NCBI GenBank assembly: GCA_902577075.1
Contig: CACGXV010000001.1
Location: 248,001-312,000, forward strand
Source of the DNA: an uncultured Pelagibacteraceae bacterium
GTDB lineage: Bacteria; Pseudomonadota; Alphaproteobacteria; Pelagibacterales; Pelagibacteraceae
Direction: 5' to 3'
DNA length: 64,000 bases
Under the pieces are notes generated by a model, which ran no database searches, was not told the DNA's origin, and worked only from the letters and a program-made list of their open reading frames with translations. Every line of letters begins with the position of its first letter. Position 1 is the first letter of the stretch. The translations under genes and the position numbers were made by a program. Positions 41,119 to 51,103 of this stretch are shown in pieces.

Positions 41119-41930
41119 AAAAAATTTATACATGGGCAGCAAAACCTGCAAGTAGAACTTTAACAGTTGGCGATTTAAAAAATTTTAAAGGAAAAAAAAA
41201 ATTTACCCAAGTTACAGCGAATACTATTGAAGAAGCACATGCAGCCGAGCAGGCCGGATTTGATATGATTATATCTAATGCATTTAATGTTAAAAAAGCC
41301 AGAGAGGGTTCTAAAAATTTATTTTTAACTGCAGCATTAGTACTTAATAAGTTTGTAACAGCAGATGATATATTGAGAGGTGCTTTTGAGGCATTAGAGA
41401 ATGGAGCTGATGCAGTAATGACACCTAGAAGTATGAAAATTGTTGAAATGCTTGCAAACGAAGATGTTCCAGTTATGGGACATTTAGGTTTAGTACCAAG
41501 AAAATCTACATGGATAGGAGGTTTAAGAGCAGTTGGAAAAAATAGTAATGAAGCACATGATTTGTATTTAAAATTTAAAAGATTAGAGGATGCAGGAGCA
41601 TTCTCAGCTGAATGTGAAGTAATTCCCGAAAATGTAATGAGAGAGATTTCTAAAAGAACAAATATAGTTACAGTATCACTCGGCTCAGGAAAGTTTGCTG
41701 ATGTAATGTACTTGTTTATGGAAGATATTTGTGGGGATACTGAAAATCCACCAAGACATTCAAAAGCTTATGGAAACTTAATAAAATTAAAAAATCAAAT
41801 TAACCAAGAGAGAGTAAAAGCGCTCAAAGCATTTAAAAAAGATTCTATGTCAAATAAATTTCCTGGAAAGAAACAATCTATAAATTTAAATCAAAAAGAG
41901 TTTGAGCTATTTCTTGAGAAACTAGATTAA
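41115..41930 (+). CDS. PanB-like (ketopantoate hydroxymethyltransferase superfamily) protein, divergent
   Basis: DVPVMGHLGLVPRKSTWIGGLRAVGKNSNEAHDLYLKFKRLEDAGAFSAECEVIPENV aligns with the PanB core; N-terminal active-site motifs differ. Confidence 0.75.
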   Translation: MKKIYTWAAKPASRTLTVGDLKNFKGKKKFTQVTANTIEEAHAAEQAGFDMIISNAFNVKKAREGSKNLFLTAALVLNKFVTADDILRGAFEALENGADAVMTPRSMKIVEMLANEDVPVMGHLGLVPRKSTWIGGLRAVGKNSNEAHDLYLKFKRLEDAGAFSAECEVIPENVMREISKRTNIVTVSLGSGKFADVMYLFMEDICGDTENPPRHSKAYGNLIKLKNQINQERVKALKAFKKDSMSNKFPGKKQSINLNQKEFELFLEKLD

Positions 41931-42718
41931 TAAGTGTCAGAATCTTTTTTATTTATTGAGCCCTTCATTTTTTCTACAATTGCCTTTGCGCCTGCGCTCA
42001 TAGCTCTTTGATCTGCACCAATTGTTACGAAGTTAAATCCTTTATCAATCATTTTTTGTGCATATTCTGTAGTTCCATTATGAATACCAGCAAATATATT
42101 ATTTTTTTTTGCATGCTCTAATATTCTTAATATTTCAGAATATGCTTTTGTGTCCTCTGCTCTGTCAAAGCCTGGCTTTTCTCCAATTGCTAAACTTAAG
42201 TCAGCTGGACCAATATATATCCCATCAACACCCTCAGTAGACATGATCTCATCTAATTTATCTAATGACTCCTTTGTTTCAATCATAGCTAATTTTAAAA
42301 TCTCATCATTTGCATGATCAGCATAATCAGCTCCACCATAAATTAATCCTCTAACTGGGCCAAAACTTCTATATCCTCTTGGAGGATACATGCATGCTTG
42401 AACAAATCTTTCTGCCTCTTCTTTATTGCTTACCATAGGGCATATAATTCCATAACAACCAGCGTCTAAAATTTTCATTATTTGTCCTGGTTCATTCCAA
42501 TTTACTCTGGCAAGAGGAGTTACATCAGTTGAAGAAATTGTTTGAAGCATTGGAAGCGCGTTTGTGTAATCAACAAGTCCATGTTGCATATCTACAGTAA
42601 GAGAGTCCCAACCTTGATGCGCCATAACTTCTGCAGATACTGTACTAGGTATTTGTAACCAGCCATTAACAACTGGTTTTCCTTCAGCCATCATTTGTTT
42701 AACTTTATTTTTTCTCAT
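41927..42718 (-). CDS. HpcH/HpaI family 2-keto-3-deoxy-acid aldolase
   Basis: NGWLQIPSTVSAEVMAHQGWDSLTVDMQHGLVDY, LARVNWNEPGQIMKILDAGCYGIICPMV, IGPADLSLAIG. Confidence 0.93.
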   Translation of the reverse strand: MRKNKVKQMMAEGKPVVNGWLQIPSTVSAEVMAHQGWDSLTVDMQHGLVDYTNALPMLQTISSTDVTPLARVNWNEPGQIMKILDAGCYGIICPMVSNKEEAERFVQACMYPPRGYRSFGPVRGLIYGGADYADHANDEILKLAMIETKESLDKLDEIMSTEGVDGIYIGPADLSLAIGEKPGFDRAEDTKAYSEILRILEHAKKNNIFAGIHNGTTEYAQKMIDKGFNFVTIGADQRAMSAGAKAIVEKMKGSINKKDSDTY

Positions 42719-44160
42719 TAATAATTAAGACCAAAATGAGTATATTTAATATTTAAATAATCCTTAATGGCCATTGATCCACCCTCTCTACCATAACCTG
42801 TCTGTTTGATACCTCCAAAAGGAACTTCTGCAAACGCAATAGTAGGATGATTTACTGCACATGTTCCAGTTTCCATTTTTTCTGAGACTTTGTGAGCTTT
42901 TTCTAAAGAATTTGTATAAATATAGCTTGCCAAACCTAAGTCATTATCGTTAGCTCTTTCAACAACTTCATCTGTATCTTTAAACGTTAGTAGTGGAACT
43001 AATGGTCCAAATGGTTCTTCTTTTGCAATCGTAAAGTTATCTTGAACATTGTCAAAAACAGTAGGTTCATAAAAATATCCTTTATTAAAACCTGATGGTC
43101 TCTTTCCACCGCATAAAACAGTTGCTCCTTCTTTTTTTGTTTTCTCGACTAATGCTTCTATTTCATTCAATCTCTTTTCTGTTGTTAATGGACCTAATAT
43201 TGTGTCGTCATCCATTCCATTTCCAATTTTTAGTTTAGAAACTTTTTCAACTAATGTTTTTGCAAACTCATCTTTTTTCTTTTCATGGATATAAAATCTT
43301 GCCGGTGAGATACAAACTTGGCCGTTATTTCTAAATTTTGCCGTTATTGCCATATCTGTAACTTTATTTATATCCACATCATCAAAAACTATAAAAGGTG
43401 AGTGACCACTTAATTCCATTGTTACTCTTTGAACTTTCTCAGCGGCTTGCTTTAAAATAAGTTTACCTACTCTAGTCGATCCAGTAATAGAAACTTTTTT
43501 AACTATGTCAGAAGATATAAGTTGTGAAGAAATTTTTGCTGGATCACCCGATAATAAATTAACAACACCTGGAGGAACTCCTGCATCATTTATAATATTC
43601 ATAAGTTCCATTACACTACCTGGAGTAATAACATCTGGCTTACATATAACTGAGCACCCAGCTGCTAAGGCAGTTGAAATTTTTCTAGAGGATAGAACTA
43701 TTGGAAAATTCCATGGTATTAATCCTGCAACAACACCAACAGGTTCATATTTTACATACATTCTTGTGTGTTCAAATCTACTTTCAACTATCTGACCATA
43801 TATCCTTTTTGTTTCTTCAGAGTTCCATTCGAAAATGTCTGCTGCGCCTCCGACTTCCCCTTTAGCTTCTGACAAAGGTTTTCCAACTTCCAATGTAAGC
43901 CATTTTGCTAGTACATCAGTTCTCTCTCGCATAAGATCTGCAATTTTTCTTATAATTTTTGATCTCTGCCAAGGTGGAGTATTTCTCCAAACTTCAAGAC
44001 CTTTTTCAGCTGACTTAAGAGCTTTATTTACATCTTCTTCACCAGCTTTGGATGCTTTACCAATTACTTCTTCAGTAGCTGGATTCAATACATCATAAGT
44101 TTCATTATTTTGTGATTGTTGCCATTTGCCATCAATGAATTGTCCAAATTTGCTATACAT
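42718..44160 (-). CDS. NAD(P)-dependent aldehyde dehydrogenase
   Basis: IPWNFPIVLSSRK, TGSTRVGK, MELSGHSPFIVFDDVD, FRNNGQVCISPARF; start reassigned to MYSKFGQFIDGKW at 44160. Confidence 0.94.
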   Translation of the reverse strand: MYSKFGQFIDGKWQQSQNNETYDVLNPATEEVIGKASKAGEEDVNKALKSAEKGLEVWRNTPPWQRSKIIRKIADLMRERTDVLAKWLTLEVGKPLSEAKGEVGGAADIFEWNSEETKRIYGQIVESRFEHTRMYVKYEPVGVVAGLIPWNFPIVLSSRKISTALAAGCSVICKPDVITPGSVMELMNIINDAGVPPGVVNLLSGDPAKISSQLISSDIVKKVSITGSTRVGKLILKQAAEKVQRVTMELSGHSPFIVFDDVDINKVTDMAITAKFRNNGQVCISPARFYIHEKKKDEFAKTLVEKVSKLKIGNGMDDDTILGPLTTEKRLNEIEALVEKTKKEGATVLCGGKRPSGFNKGYFYEPTVFDNVQDNFTIAKEEPFGPLVPLLTFKDTDEVVERANDNDLGLASYIYTNSLEKAHKVSEKMETGTCAVNHPTIAFAEVPFGGIKQTGYGREGGSMAIKDYLNIKYTHFGLNY

Positions 44161-44214
44161 AATTTTTATTTTATGGTTAATTAGTCGAATTTTTAGGAGA
44201 ATATAACTAGAAAA

Positions 44215-46059
44215 ATGAAAAAAATAAAGCTTACTTGCGCACATGCCTTGGTTAAACATCTTGTTGCTCAAAAAATCTACATAGAAGGTAAAGTTGAGCC
44301 TTTATTTCCAGGGGCATTTGGTATCTTTGGTCATGGGAATGTTGCATGCATAGGTCAAGCATTAGAGGAAAATAAGGATAAACTCCCAACTTATAGAGGT
44401 CATCATGAACAAAATATGGCTTTAACTGGCATTGCTTTTTCAAGAGCAAAAAGAAGAAAACAAATTTTTATTGCAACAAGTTCTGTTGGGCCTGGATCTA
44501 CAAATTTAGTAACTGCGTCTGCAGTAGCAATGAGCAATAGATTACCTATTTTATTTTTACCTGGAGATACTTATGCGAATAGAATGCCAGATCCTGTGCT
44601 ACAGCAAGTAGAGCATTTTTCAAATCCAGGAATGACTGCGAACGACTCTTTTAAACCAGTTACAAAATATTTTGATAGAATAACAAGACCTGAACAAATA
44701 ATACAATCTCTTCCGCAAGCAATTCAAACAATGCTTGATCCTGCTGATACTGGCCCAGCGTGTTTATCTTTGTGTCAAGATGTGCAAGGGGAAACATTTG
44801 ATTATCCAGAGGAATTTTTTAAAGAAAGAATACATAACATAAGAAGACCTAAACCAGATGATTTTCAAATAAAACAAGCAATGGAAAAAATTAAAAAATC
44901 AAAAAAACCAATTATTATTTCTGGAGGGGGAGTTTTCTATTCAGATGCAATGGATGAATTAGGAAGTTTTGCCATAAAACATAACATACCAGTCACACAA
45001 ACCGTGATGGGATACTCAACTATGAAAAGAGATCATTCTCATTTTCTTGGTCCAATAGGAGGCCTTGGTGGTAAAGCTGCAAATAACTTAGCAAAAGAAA
45101 CCGATTTAGCTATTTGTGTTGGTACAAAATTGGCAGATTTTACAACAGGTTCGTGGGCTAATTTTGAAAACCCTGAATTTAAATTGGTTTCAATTAATAT
45201 TGCAAGACATGATGCAAACAAACATTTAGCCGAGGCAGTTATTGGAGATGCTAAAGTTTGTTTATCAGAGTTGTCAAATTCTTTAGGAAATTGGAAATCT
45301 CCTGACAGCTGGTACAAAAAATCACAAGATGAACTTAAGTCTTGGAATGAGTATGTTGATAAAGAAAGTGGACCAACTAACCAAGAAACACCAAACTATG
45401 CACACGCCGTAGGAGCAATTTATCGAAATTCAGATCCAACAGATATAGCAGTTACTGCTGCTGGTGGATTGGTTGGTGAAGTTGTGCAAGTCTGGAGACC
45501 AAAAGAACTAAATACGCATGAAACTGAATGGGGTTTTAGTTGTATGAGTTATGAAATTTCTGGTGCCCTAGGAATTAAGATGGCAAATCCTGACAAAGAC
45601 GTAATAGCATTTGTGGGAGATGGCTCATATTTATTAAATAATTCAGACATCTATTCTTCAGTTTTAACAAATAACAAATTAATAATAATTGTTTGTGATA
45701 ATGGTGGTCATGCAGTTATAAATAGACTTCAATTGTTTAAAGGTGGAAAAGAATTTAATTGCTTATTTAATTCATCTAAGATTCAAAATTTTAAAGAAGT
45801 AAATTTTGCCCAACATGCAGCTAGTATGGGTGCAAAATCTGAACATGTCTCCACTATTTCAGAATTAGAGGAAGCATTTAAAAGAGCTAAAAAATCAGAT
45901 GTGACATATGTAATATCAATAAAAACTCACAGTTATGAATGGCTCGAAGGTTCAGCTTATTGGGAAAGCCCTACGCTTGAAATTCCAACAACGAAAGAAA
46001 ATGAGGAAGCTTTAAAACTTCATAAAGAAGGTAAAGCAAAACAAAGACAGGGTGTCTAA
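44215..46059 (+). CDS. iolD: 3D-(3,5/4)-trihydroxycyclohexane-1,2-dione hydrolase (TPP enzyme, IolD-like)
   Basis: LTCAHALVKHLVAQ, FGIFGHGNVACIGQAL, YRGHHEQNMA, SSVGPGSTNLVTA, FVGDGSYLLNNSDIYSS. Confidence 0.92.
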   Translation: MKKIKLTCAHALVKHLVAQKIYIEGKVEPLFPGAFGIFGHGNVACIGQALEENKDKLPTYRGHHEQNMALTGIAFSRAKRRKQIFIATSSVGPGSTNLVTASAVAMSNRLPILFLPGDTYANRMPDPVLQQVEHFSNPGMTANDSFKPVTKYFDRITRPEQIIQSLPQAIQTMLDPADTGPACLSLCQDVQGETFDYPEEFFKERIHNIRRPKPDDFQIKQAMEKIKKSKKPIIISGGGVFYSDAMDELGSFAIKHNIPVTQTVMGYSTMKRDHSHFLGPIGGLGGKAANNLAKETDLAICVGTKLADFTTGSWANFENPEFKLVSINIARHDANKHLAEAVIGDAKVCLSELSNSLGNWKSPDSWYKKSQDELKSWNEYVDKESGPTNQETPNYAHAVGAIYRNSDPTDIAVTAAGGLVGEVVQVWRPKELNTHETEWGFSCMSYEISGALGIKMANPDKDVIAFVGDGSYLLNNSDIYSSVLTNNKLIIIVCDNGGHAVINRLQLFKGGKEFNCLFNSSKIQNFKEVNFAQHAASMGAKSEHVSTISELEEAFKRAKKSDVTYVISIKTHSYEWLEGSAYWESPTLEIPTTKENEEALKLHKEGKAKQRQGV

Positions 46060-46068
46060 TTTCCTTAT

Positions 46069-47226
46069 ATGAATAAAGTTTTCAAAGTTGGTCTTATTGG
46101 CTGCGGTCATATTGCAGAAACTTATTTTAGAGCAGAGAAATATTTTAATAATATCAAAATAATTAAATGTGCAGATATAAATTTAAAAGCTGCAAGAAAA
46201 TGTTCCAAAGAGTATGGAATCAAATTTTTAACTGTCAATGAAATTTTAAAAGATCAAGAAGTTGAAATTATTTTAAATTTAACTATCCCAAAAGCTCACT
46301 ATGAAATTTCAAAGAAAGCTTTACTAAATGGTAAACATGTTTACTCAGAAAAACCATTGGCAATTAATTTAAAAGATGGAAAAGAACTTTTAAAAATTTC
46401 TCGAAGCAAAAAGTTATATCTTGGTAGTGCACCAGATACATTTTTAGGAGGTGGAATTCAAAAATCAAAAGAGCTAGTTGAAAATAATATAATTGGAAAA
46501 ATAAAATTAGGTAATGCCGTTTTTGCCTTTCCTGGAATTCAATCATACCACCCTAATCCAGAACCATGGTTTGCAAAACTCGAAGGTGGTCCTGTAATTG
46601 ATATGGGGCCATATTATATTACAGCTTTAGTTAACCTTTTAGGACCTGCAAAAAGAGTAAGTGGAAGAATAATAAATGGTACAAAATACAGAACAATTGG
46701 AATTGGACCAAAAAAAGGTAGAAAATTTAAAGTTAATTGTCCAACAACTTATTTGTCTACAATAACCTTTAAAAATAAGACAGTAATTAGAGTGACATTA
46801 TCTTTTGATGTCATTGCTCACCAAAGAAATCATATTGAGTTATATGGTGAAAAAGGGTCAATGATTGTACCTGACCCAAATATGTTTGGAGGATCAGTTT
46901 TCACATGTAAAAAACTAGGAGATAATTGGAGAGAATATAAAACTACAAAAATGCATTTAGGTAAAATTAATATAAGAACACAAAGTTCAAGAGCAAATGA
47001 AGCTCCAACAAATGCAAACTATAGAGGTGCAGGACTTTCAGAAATGGCTTATTCAATCGAAAAAAAGAGAAAACATTTATGTAATGGTGAAATTTCTTTG
47101 CATGTGCTTGATATAATAACCTCAATCATGAAAGCTTCTAAATCTGGTGTTAATCAACCAATTAAAACCGAGTGTGTTAAACCAAAAAAATTTACAAATA
47201 TAGATATAAGAAAAATAACTAAATAG
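46069..47226 (+). CDS. Gfo/Idh/MocA oxidoreductase
   Basis: VGLIGCGHIAETYFRA, YSEKPLAINLKDGKEL, GSAPDTFLGGGIQ. Confidence 0.92.
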   Translation: MNKVFKVGLIGCGHIAETYFRAEKYFNNIKIIKCADINLKAARKCSKEYGIKFLTVNEILKDQEVEIILNLTIPKAHYEISKKALLNGKHVYSEKPLAINLKDGKELLKISRSKKLYLGSAPDTFLGGGIQKSKELVENNIIGKIKLGNAVFAFPGIQSYHPNPEPWFAKLEGGPVIDMGPYYITALVNLLGPAKRVSGRIINGTKYRTIGIGPKKGRKFKVNCPTTYLSTITFKNKTVIRVTLSFDVIAHQRNHIELYGEKGSMIVPDPNMFGGSVFTCKKLGDNWREYKTTKMHLGKINIRTQSSRANEAPTNANYRGAGLSEMAYSIEKKRKHLCNGEISLHVLDIITSIMKASKSGVNQPIKTECVKPKKFTNIDIRKITK

Positions 47227-47235
47227 AGCAAAAAT

Positions 47236-48258
47236 GTGATTAAACCTATTGTAATTTCTGATCCTTATCCAAGAACCTTAGATTTAATTTTTACAAAGAC
47301 AAAATTAAAAGAACTAAAAACCAAATATAAAATAATAGTTGCTCCAAAAAAAAATAAAAAAATTTTTTATGAAAATAATATTAGCAAGGCAACATTTATT
47401 CTGGGTCAACCAAATTTAGATAAATATTTGTTGTCTAAAGCTTCAAAATTAAAATGTATTATCAATGTGGAGAGCAATTTTATGGACAATTTAGACTATG
47501 ATTATTGTTTCAAAAAAAATATTCATGTTATTGCAACCTCGCCAGTATTCTCAAAACCTGTAGCTGAAATTGCTTTAGGTATGACATTGTCTCTTTTAAG
47601 AAATATTCACAATGCGCACTTTGATTTTATTAAATCAAAAGAGAAATACGGTTTAGAAAGTAATTTAAAAGCTTCACTTTTGACAAATAAAAAAATTGGC
47701 TTACTGGGATTTGGAGATTTAGCAAAATCTTTATACCCCTTACTTTTACCATTCTCAAAAAATATAAATGTATATGACCCATGGATACCTAAAAATAAAA
47801 TAAAAAAAATTGGATTTAATCCAATTAATTTAAATAAAATGTTTAGTAGTTGTGAAGTAATTTACGTATTAGCAACTATTACCAAAAAGAATAAACATTT
47901 AATTGATAAGAAATTATTAAATAAAATGAAATCTGGAACTGTTTTTATTTTAATGAGTAGAGCAGCAATAGTTAATTTTAAAGATTTGATTAATAGAATT
48001 AAAAAGGGAGATATTTATGTCGCAACTGATGTCTTTCCAGATGAACCAGTAAAAAAAAATGATCCAATAAGAAAGTTAAAAAATACACTATTTTCTGCTC
48101 ATAGAGCAGGTGCTTTAGAAGAAGCTTTTTACAATATGGGTGAAATAGCTTTGAAAGATATGAAGCTTGTTCTAAAAAATATGCCACCTAAATTCTGTAA
48201 AAGAGCTCAAAGAAAAACTGTAAAACTTTTAGCCTCAAAACCAGTTGCAATTAACTGA
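47236..48258 (+). CDS. D-isomer specific 2-hydroxyacid dehydrogenase
   Basis: GLLGFGDLAKSLYPLL, LMSRAAIVNFKDL, SAHRAGALEEA; GTG start. Confidence 0.88.
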   Translation: MIKPIVISDPYPRTLDLIFTKTKLKELKTKYKIIVAPKKNKKIFYENNISKATFILGQPNLDKYLLSKASKLKCIINVESNFMDNLDYDYCFKKNIHVIATSPVFSKPVAEIALGMTLSLLRNIHNAHFDFIKSKEKYGLESNLKASLLTNKKIGLLGFGDLAKSLYPLLLPFSKNINVYDPWIPKNKIKKIGFNPINLNKMFSSCEVIYVLATITKKNKHLIDKKLLNKMKSGTVFILMSRAAIVNFKDLINRIKKGDIYVATDVFPDEPVKKNDPIRKLKNTLFSAHRAGALEEAFYNMGEIALKDMKLVLKNMPPKFCKRAQRKTVKLLASKPVAIN

Positions 48259-48280
48259 TTTTTTTATATTTTCTTAAATT

Positions 48281-49030
48281 ATGTCATCTGCCAATCAATT
48301 ATTATTAGAGGCTAAAAACGTTACAAAATACTTCGGTACAATTACTGCTCTTGAAAATGTAAACCTTAAAATTCATGCAGGTGAATGCTTAGGAGTTGTA
48401 GGTGACAATGGAGCAGGAAAAACAACATTAATGAAGGTTTTATCAGGTTTGTATAAACCTAGTGCAGGCTCTTTACATTTTGAGGGAAAAGAAAAGGTTT
48501 TAGAAAGCCCTAGGGACTCTCAAAACCTAGGTTTAGAAATGGTATATCAAGATCTAGCTTTAGCAGGCAATCTTCCAATAGGCGAAAATATTTTTTTAGG
48601 CCGTGAACCAACGACTAATTTAGGATTATTAAAGTTTCTTGATTATAAAAAAATAAAAGAACTTACAGAGGCACATCTTGGTAAACTTAAAATAAATGTA
48701 AAGAGTGCAGATCAAAAAGTTGAGGAACTTTCAGGCGGACAAAGACAAGCAGTTGCAATTGCTAGATCAACAGCATTCAACGCAAAAGTAGTGATCATGG
48801 ACGAACCAACAGCAGCCTTAGCTATTAAAGAAGTTGGTAAAGTTTTGGATTTAATAAATAGTCTAAAAAAGACTGGAGTAGGTGTAATTGTGATCAGTCA
48901 CAGAATGGATGATATTTTTGCTGTTTGTGATCGAGTAATGGCTTTGTTTCAAGGAACAAATTTTGCTGAATCTGAATTATCAAACACTTCTAGAGATGAA
49001 GTAATTGGATGGATAATGGGTAAAAAATAA
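48281..49030 (+). CDS. Sugar ABC transporter ATP-binding protein (FrcA/single-domain RbsA-like)
   Basis: GDNGAGKTTLMKVLSG, ELSGGQRQAVAIARS, VIMDEPTAAL. Confidence 0.95.
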   Translation: MSSANQLLLEAKNVTKYFGTITALENVNLKIHAGECLGVVGDNGAGKTTLMKVLSGLYKPSAGSLHFEGKEKVLESPRDSQNLGLEMVYQDLALAGNLPIGENIFLGREPTTNLGLLKFLDYKKIKELTEAHLGKLKINVKSADQKVEELSGGQRQAVAIARSTAFNAKVVIMDEPTAALAIKEVGKVLDLINSLKKTGVGVIVISHRMDDIFAVCDRVMALFQGTNFAESELSNTSRDEVIGWIMGKK

Positions 49031-49032
49031 TT

Positions 49033-50046
49033 ATGGACTCAAAGGACCAAGAAAAAGACTCTTTATATCTAAAACTCATTCCTTATTTTGAGAAATACGG
49101 AATATTATTATTATTAGTTATAATGATAGTAGTAATGCATTTTCTTCAACCTGATGTTTTTTTATCTTGGAGAAATGTAACAAACGTTTTTAAACAAATC
49201 TCTTGGCAGTCAATGCTGGCTCTAGGAGTATTCATGGTGATTGTAACCGCTGGTATAGATCTTTCGGTTGGATCTATAATGATGTTGTCACTAATGATAC
49301 TTGCAATTGTCGCTAAGGCTGGTGCTCCTTGGTATATTGTTGTTATCACACCTCTTATAGCTGGATTTCTGTGTGGGTTATTTAATGGGTTAGGGATTAC
49401 CTTACTAAGGATGCCACATCCGTTTATAATGACATTAGGTACATTATATATATTTAGAGGAACAGGTAATTTAATTTCTGGTGGAACTCCGATAAGCGGC
49501 TTCACAGATGAAGTGAGATACCTTGGGCATGGAAGAATTGATTTAACTTGGCTTGGTTTAGAAAAGTCGCAATACCTTCCTGTTAGTTTAGTTCTTATTG
49601 CAATTGTCTATATAATATTTTGGATATTCATGAACAAAACTCGGACAGGTAAATGGATATATGCAATTGGCGGTAATCCAAATGCAGCAAGAGCCTCAGG
49701 TATTAATGTAAATAAAATTCTTGTAATAGTTTATTCGCTTTGTGGTTTTTTATCTGGCATTGGAGCTTTAATTTTAGCTGGACGAACAGACTCAGGTTAT
49801 CCAAATGCAGGATTACAGTCTGAATTGGACGCTATTGCAGCATGTATTATTGGAGGTGCTAGTTTTTTCGGTGGAAGAGGTACCGTTTTAGGTGTTTTTG
49901 CAGGAGTGATGATAATGGGAATCTTAAGAAATGGTCTTAATTTAATGGATGTTAGTTCATTTTGGCAGCAAGTATTAATAGGCTCAATTATTGTATTAGC
50001 AGTATATGTTGACGTTCTGAGAAGAGATTTTGGAACTAGAAAATAA
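49033..50046 (+). CDS. Sugar ABC transporter permease (RbsC-like)
   Basis: TAGIDLSVGSIMMLS, MPHPFIMTLGTLYIFRG, ARASGINVNKI, GGASFFGGRGTVLGVFAGVMI. Confidence 0.95.
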   Translation: MDSKDQEKDSLYLKLIPYFEKYGILLLLVIMIVVMHFLQPDVFLSWRNVTNVFKQISWQSMLALGVFMVIVTAGIDLSVGSIMMLSLMILAIVAKAGAPWYIVVITPLIAGFLCGLFNGLGITLLRMPHPFIMTLGTLYIFRGTGNLISGGTPISGFTDEVRYLGHGRIDLTWLGLEKSQYLPVSLVLIAIVYIIFWIFMNKTRTGKWIYAIGGNPNAARASGINVNKILVIVYSLCGFLSGIGALILAGRTDSGYPNAGLQSELDAIAACIIGGASFFGGRGTVLGVFAGVMIMGILRNGLNLMDVSSFWQQVLIGSIIVLAVYVDVLRRDFGTRK

Positions 50047-50056
50047 ATCGCGTAAA

Positions 50057-50095
50057 AGTTGAATCAAAAAATAGTTACCTTTGTAACAGTTGAAT
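50057..50095 (+). repeat. Direct repeat AGTTGAAT x2 (31-nt period) flanking inverted repeat GTTAC-CTTT-GTAAC upstream of the SBP gene
   Basis: AGTTGAAT at 50057-50064 and 50088-50095; GTTAC 50074-50078 / GTAAC 50083-50087. Confidence 0.5.
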
Positions 50096-50150
50096 TTTTT
50101 TTAAAAATTTTATTAAATTAATTTTTAATAATTATTAAAGGGGTAAATAT

Positions 50151-51083
50151 ATGAGAGATATAAAAAGAAAAATTGTTGTTTTCTTTTCAGCAGTTTTTTT
50201 ATTAGTTAGCATGGGTTCAGCTTCTTTTGCTGATGGTCATGGTAAAAAAATCTTATTCAGTATAAAAGGACCTGGATCTGGAAATCCATTCTGGGCTTCT
50301 GTTACAAAAGGTGCTGAAGAAGAGGCTAAAAAATTAGGAGTTAAACTAATTCTAATTGCACCTCCACAAGAGGGAGATGTTCAAGCGCAGATTAACCAAG
50401 TTGAAGACCAACTTGCAAAAGGTGTTGATGCTCTAGCTCTTGCGCCAGGAGATCCAAATGCGTTTGCACCAATAGTAGACGATGCTATCAAGAGCGGAGT
50501 TCCAGTTGTATTTGTTGATACAAAAGGAATAAACGAAGGTGTCACTTTTATTGGAACAAATAATATGAATGGTGCAGAATTAGCAGCAAAATTTATTTGT
50601 GATAAAACTCCAAAAGGTTCAGATGTTGCAATTCTTACAGGAATTGAGTCTCAATCAACTGCATTATTAAGAAGAGATGGTGCAATTAAAGGATTTAAAA
50701 ATTGTGGTTTAAATCTTGTTGCAACTCAAACTGCTGAATGGGATACTGCAAAAGGTAGATCTGTTACTGAGTCAATCATTTTGAAAAATCCTAACATCAA
50801 AGCAATATTTGCTTCTAACGACAATATGGGTTTAGGTGCAATGCAAGCTCTTAAGGATGCTGATATGAATGATGTAATCGTTGTTGGTTTTGATGCTACT
50901 CCTGATGCTGCTACAAGTATCTTAAAAGGAGAGATGACTGCAACAATAGCTCAGTTCTCATACAACATGGGTGCATATGGAGTTAAATATGCTCTTGAGT
51001 TAGCTAATGGTGGAAGTATTGATCCTAATATTGATACAGGAACACAATTAGTAACTAAAGAAAACGCTAACGATTTTAAATAA
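50151..51083 (+). CDS. Sugar ABC transporter substrate-binding protein (RbsB-like)
   Basis: Signal peptide; FSIKGPGSGNPFWASVTKGAEEEAKKLGVKL, IFASNDNMGLGAMQAL, VVGFDATPDA. Confidence 0.95.
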   Translation: MRDIKRKIVVFFSAVFLLVSMGSASFADGHGKKILFSIKGPGSGNPFWASVTKGAEEEAKKLGVKLILIAPPQEGDVQAQINQVEDQLAKGVDALALAPGDPNAFAPIVDDAIKSGVPVVFVDTKGINEGVTFIGTNNMNGAELAAKFICDKTPKGSDVAILTGIESQSTALLRRDGAIKGFKNCGLNLVATQTAEWDTAKGRSVTESIILKNPNIKAIFASNDNMGLGAMQALKDADMNDVIVVGFDATPDAATSILKGEMTATIAQFSYNMGAYGVKYALELANGGSIDPNIDTGTQLVTKENANDFK

Positions 51084-51103
51084 TCTTTAGAAAAAACAAA
51101 ATT

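Noticed and set aside
44161-44271. Extended N-terminus of the aldehyde dehydrogenase ORF
   Set aside because: Overlaps the divergent iolD start; homologous ALDH sequence begins at MYSKFGQFIDGKW (44160).
45039-45317. 92-aa antisense ORF inside iolD (-)
   Set aside because: Complement of conserved IolD sequence; no start context or domain support.
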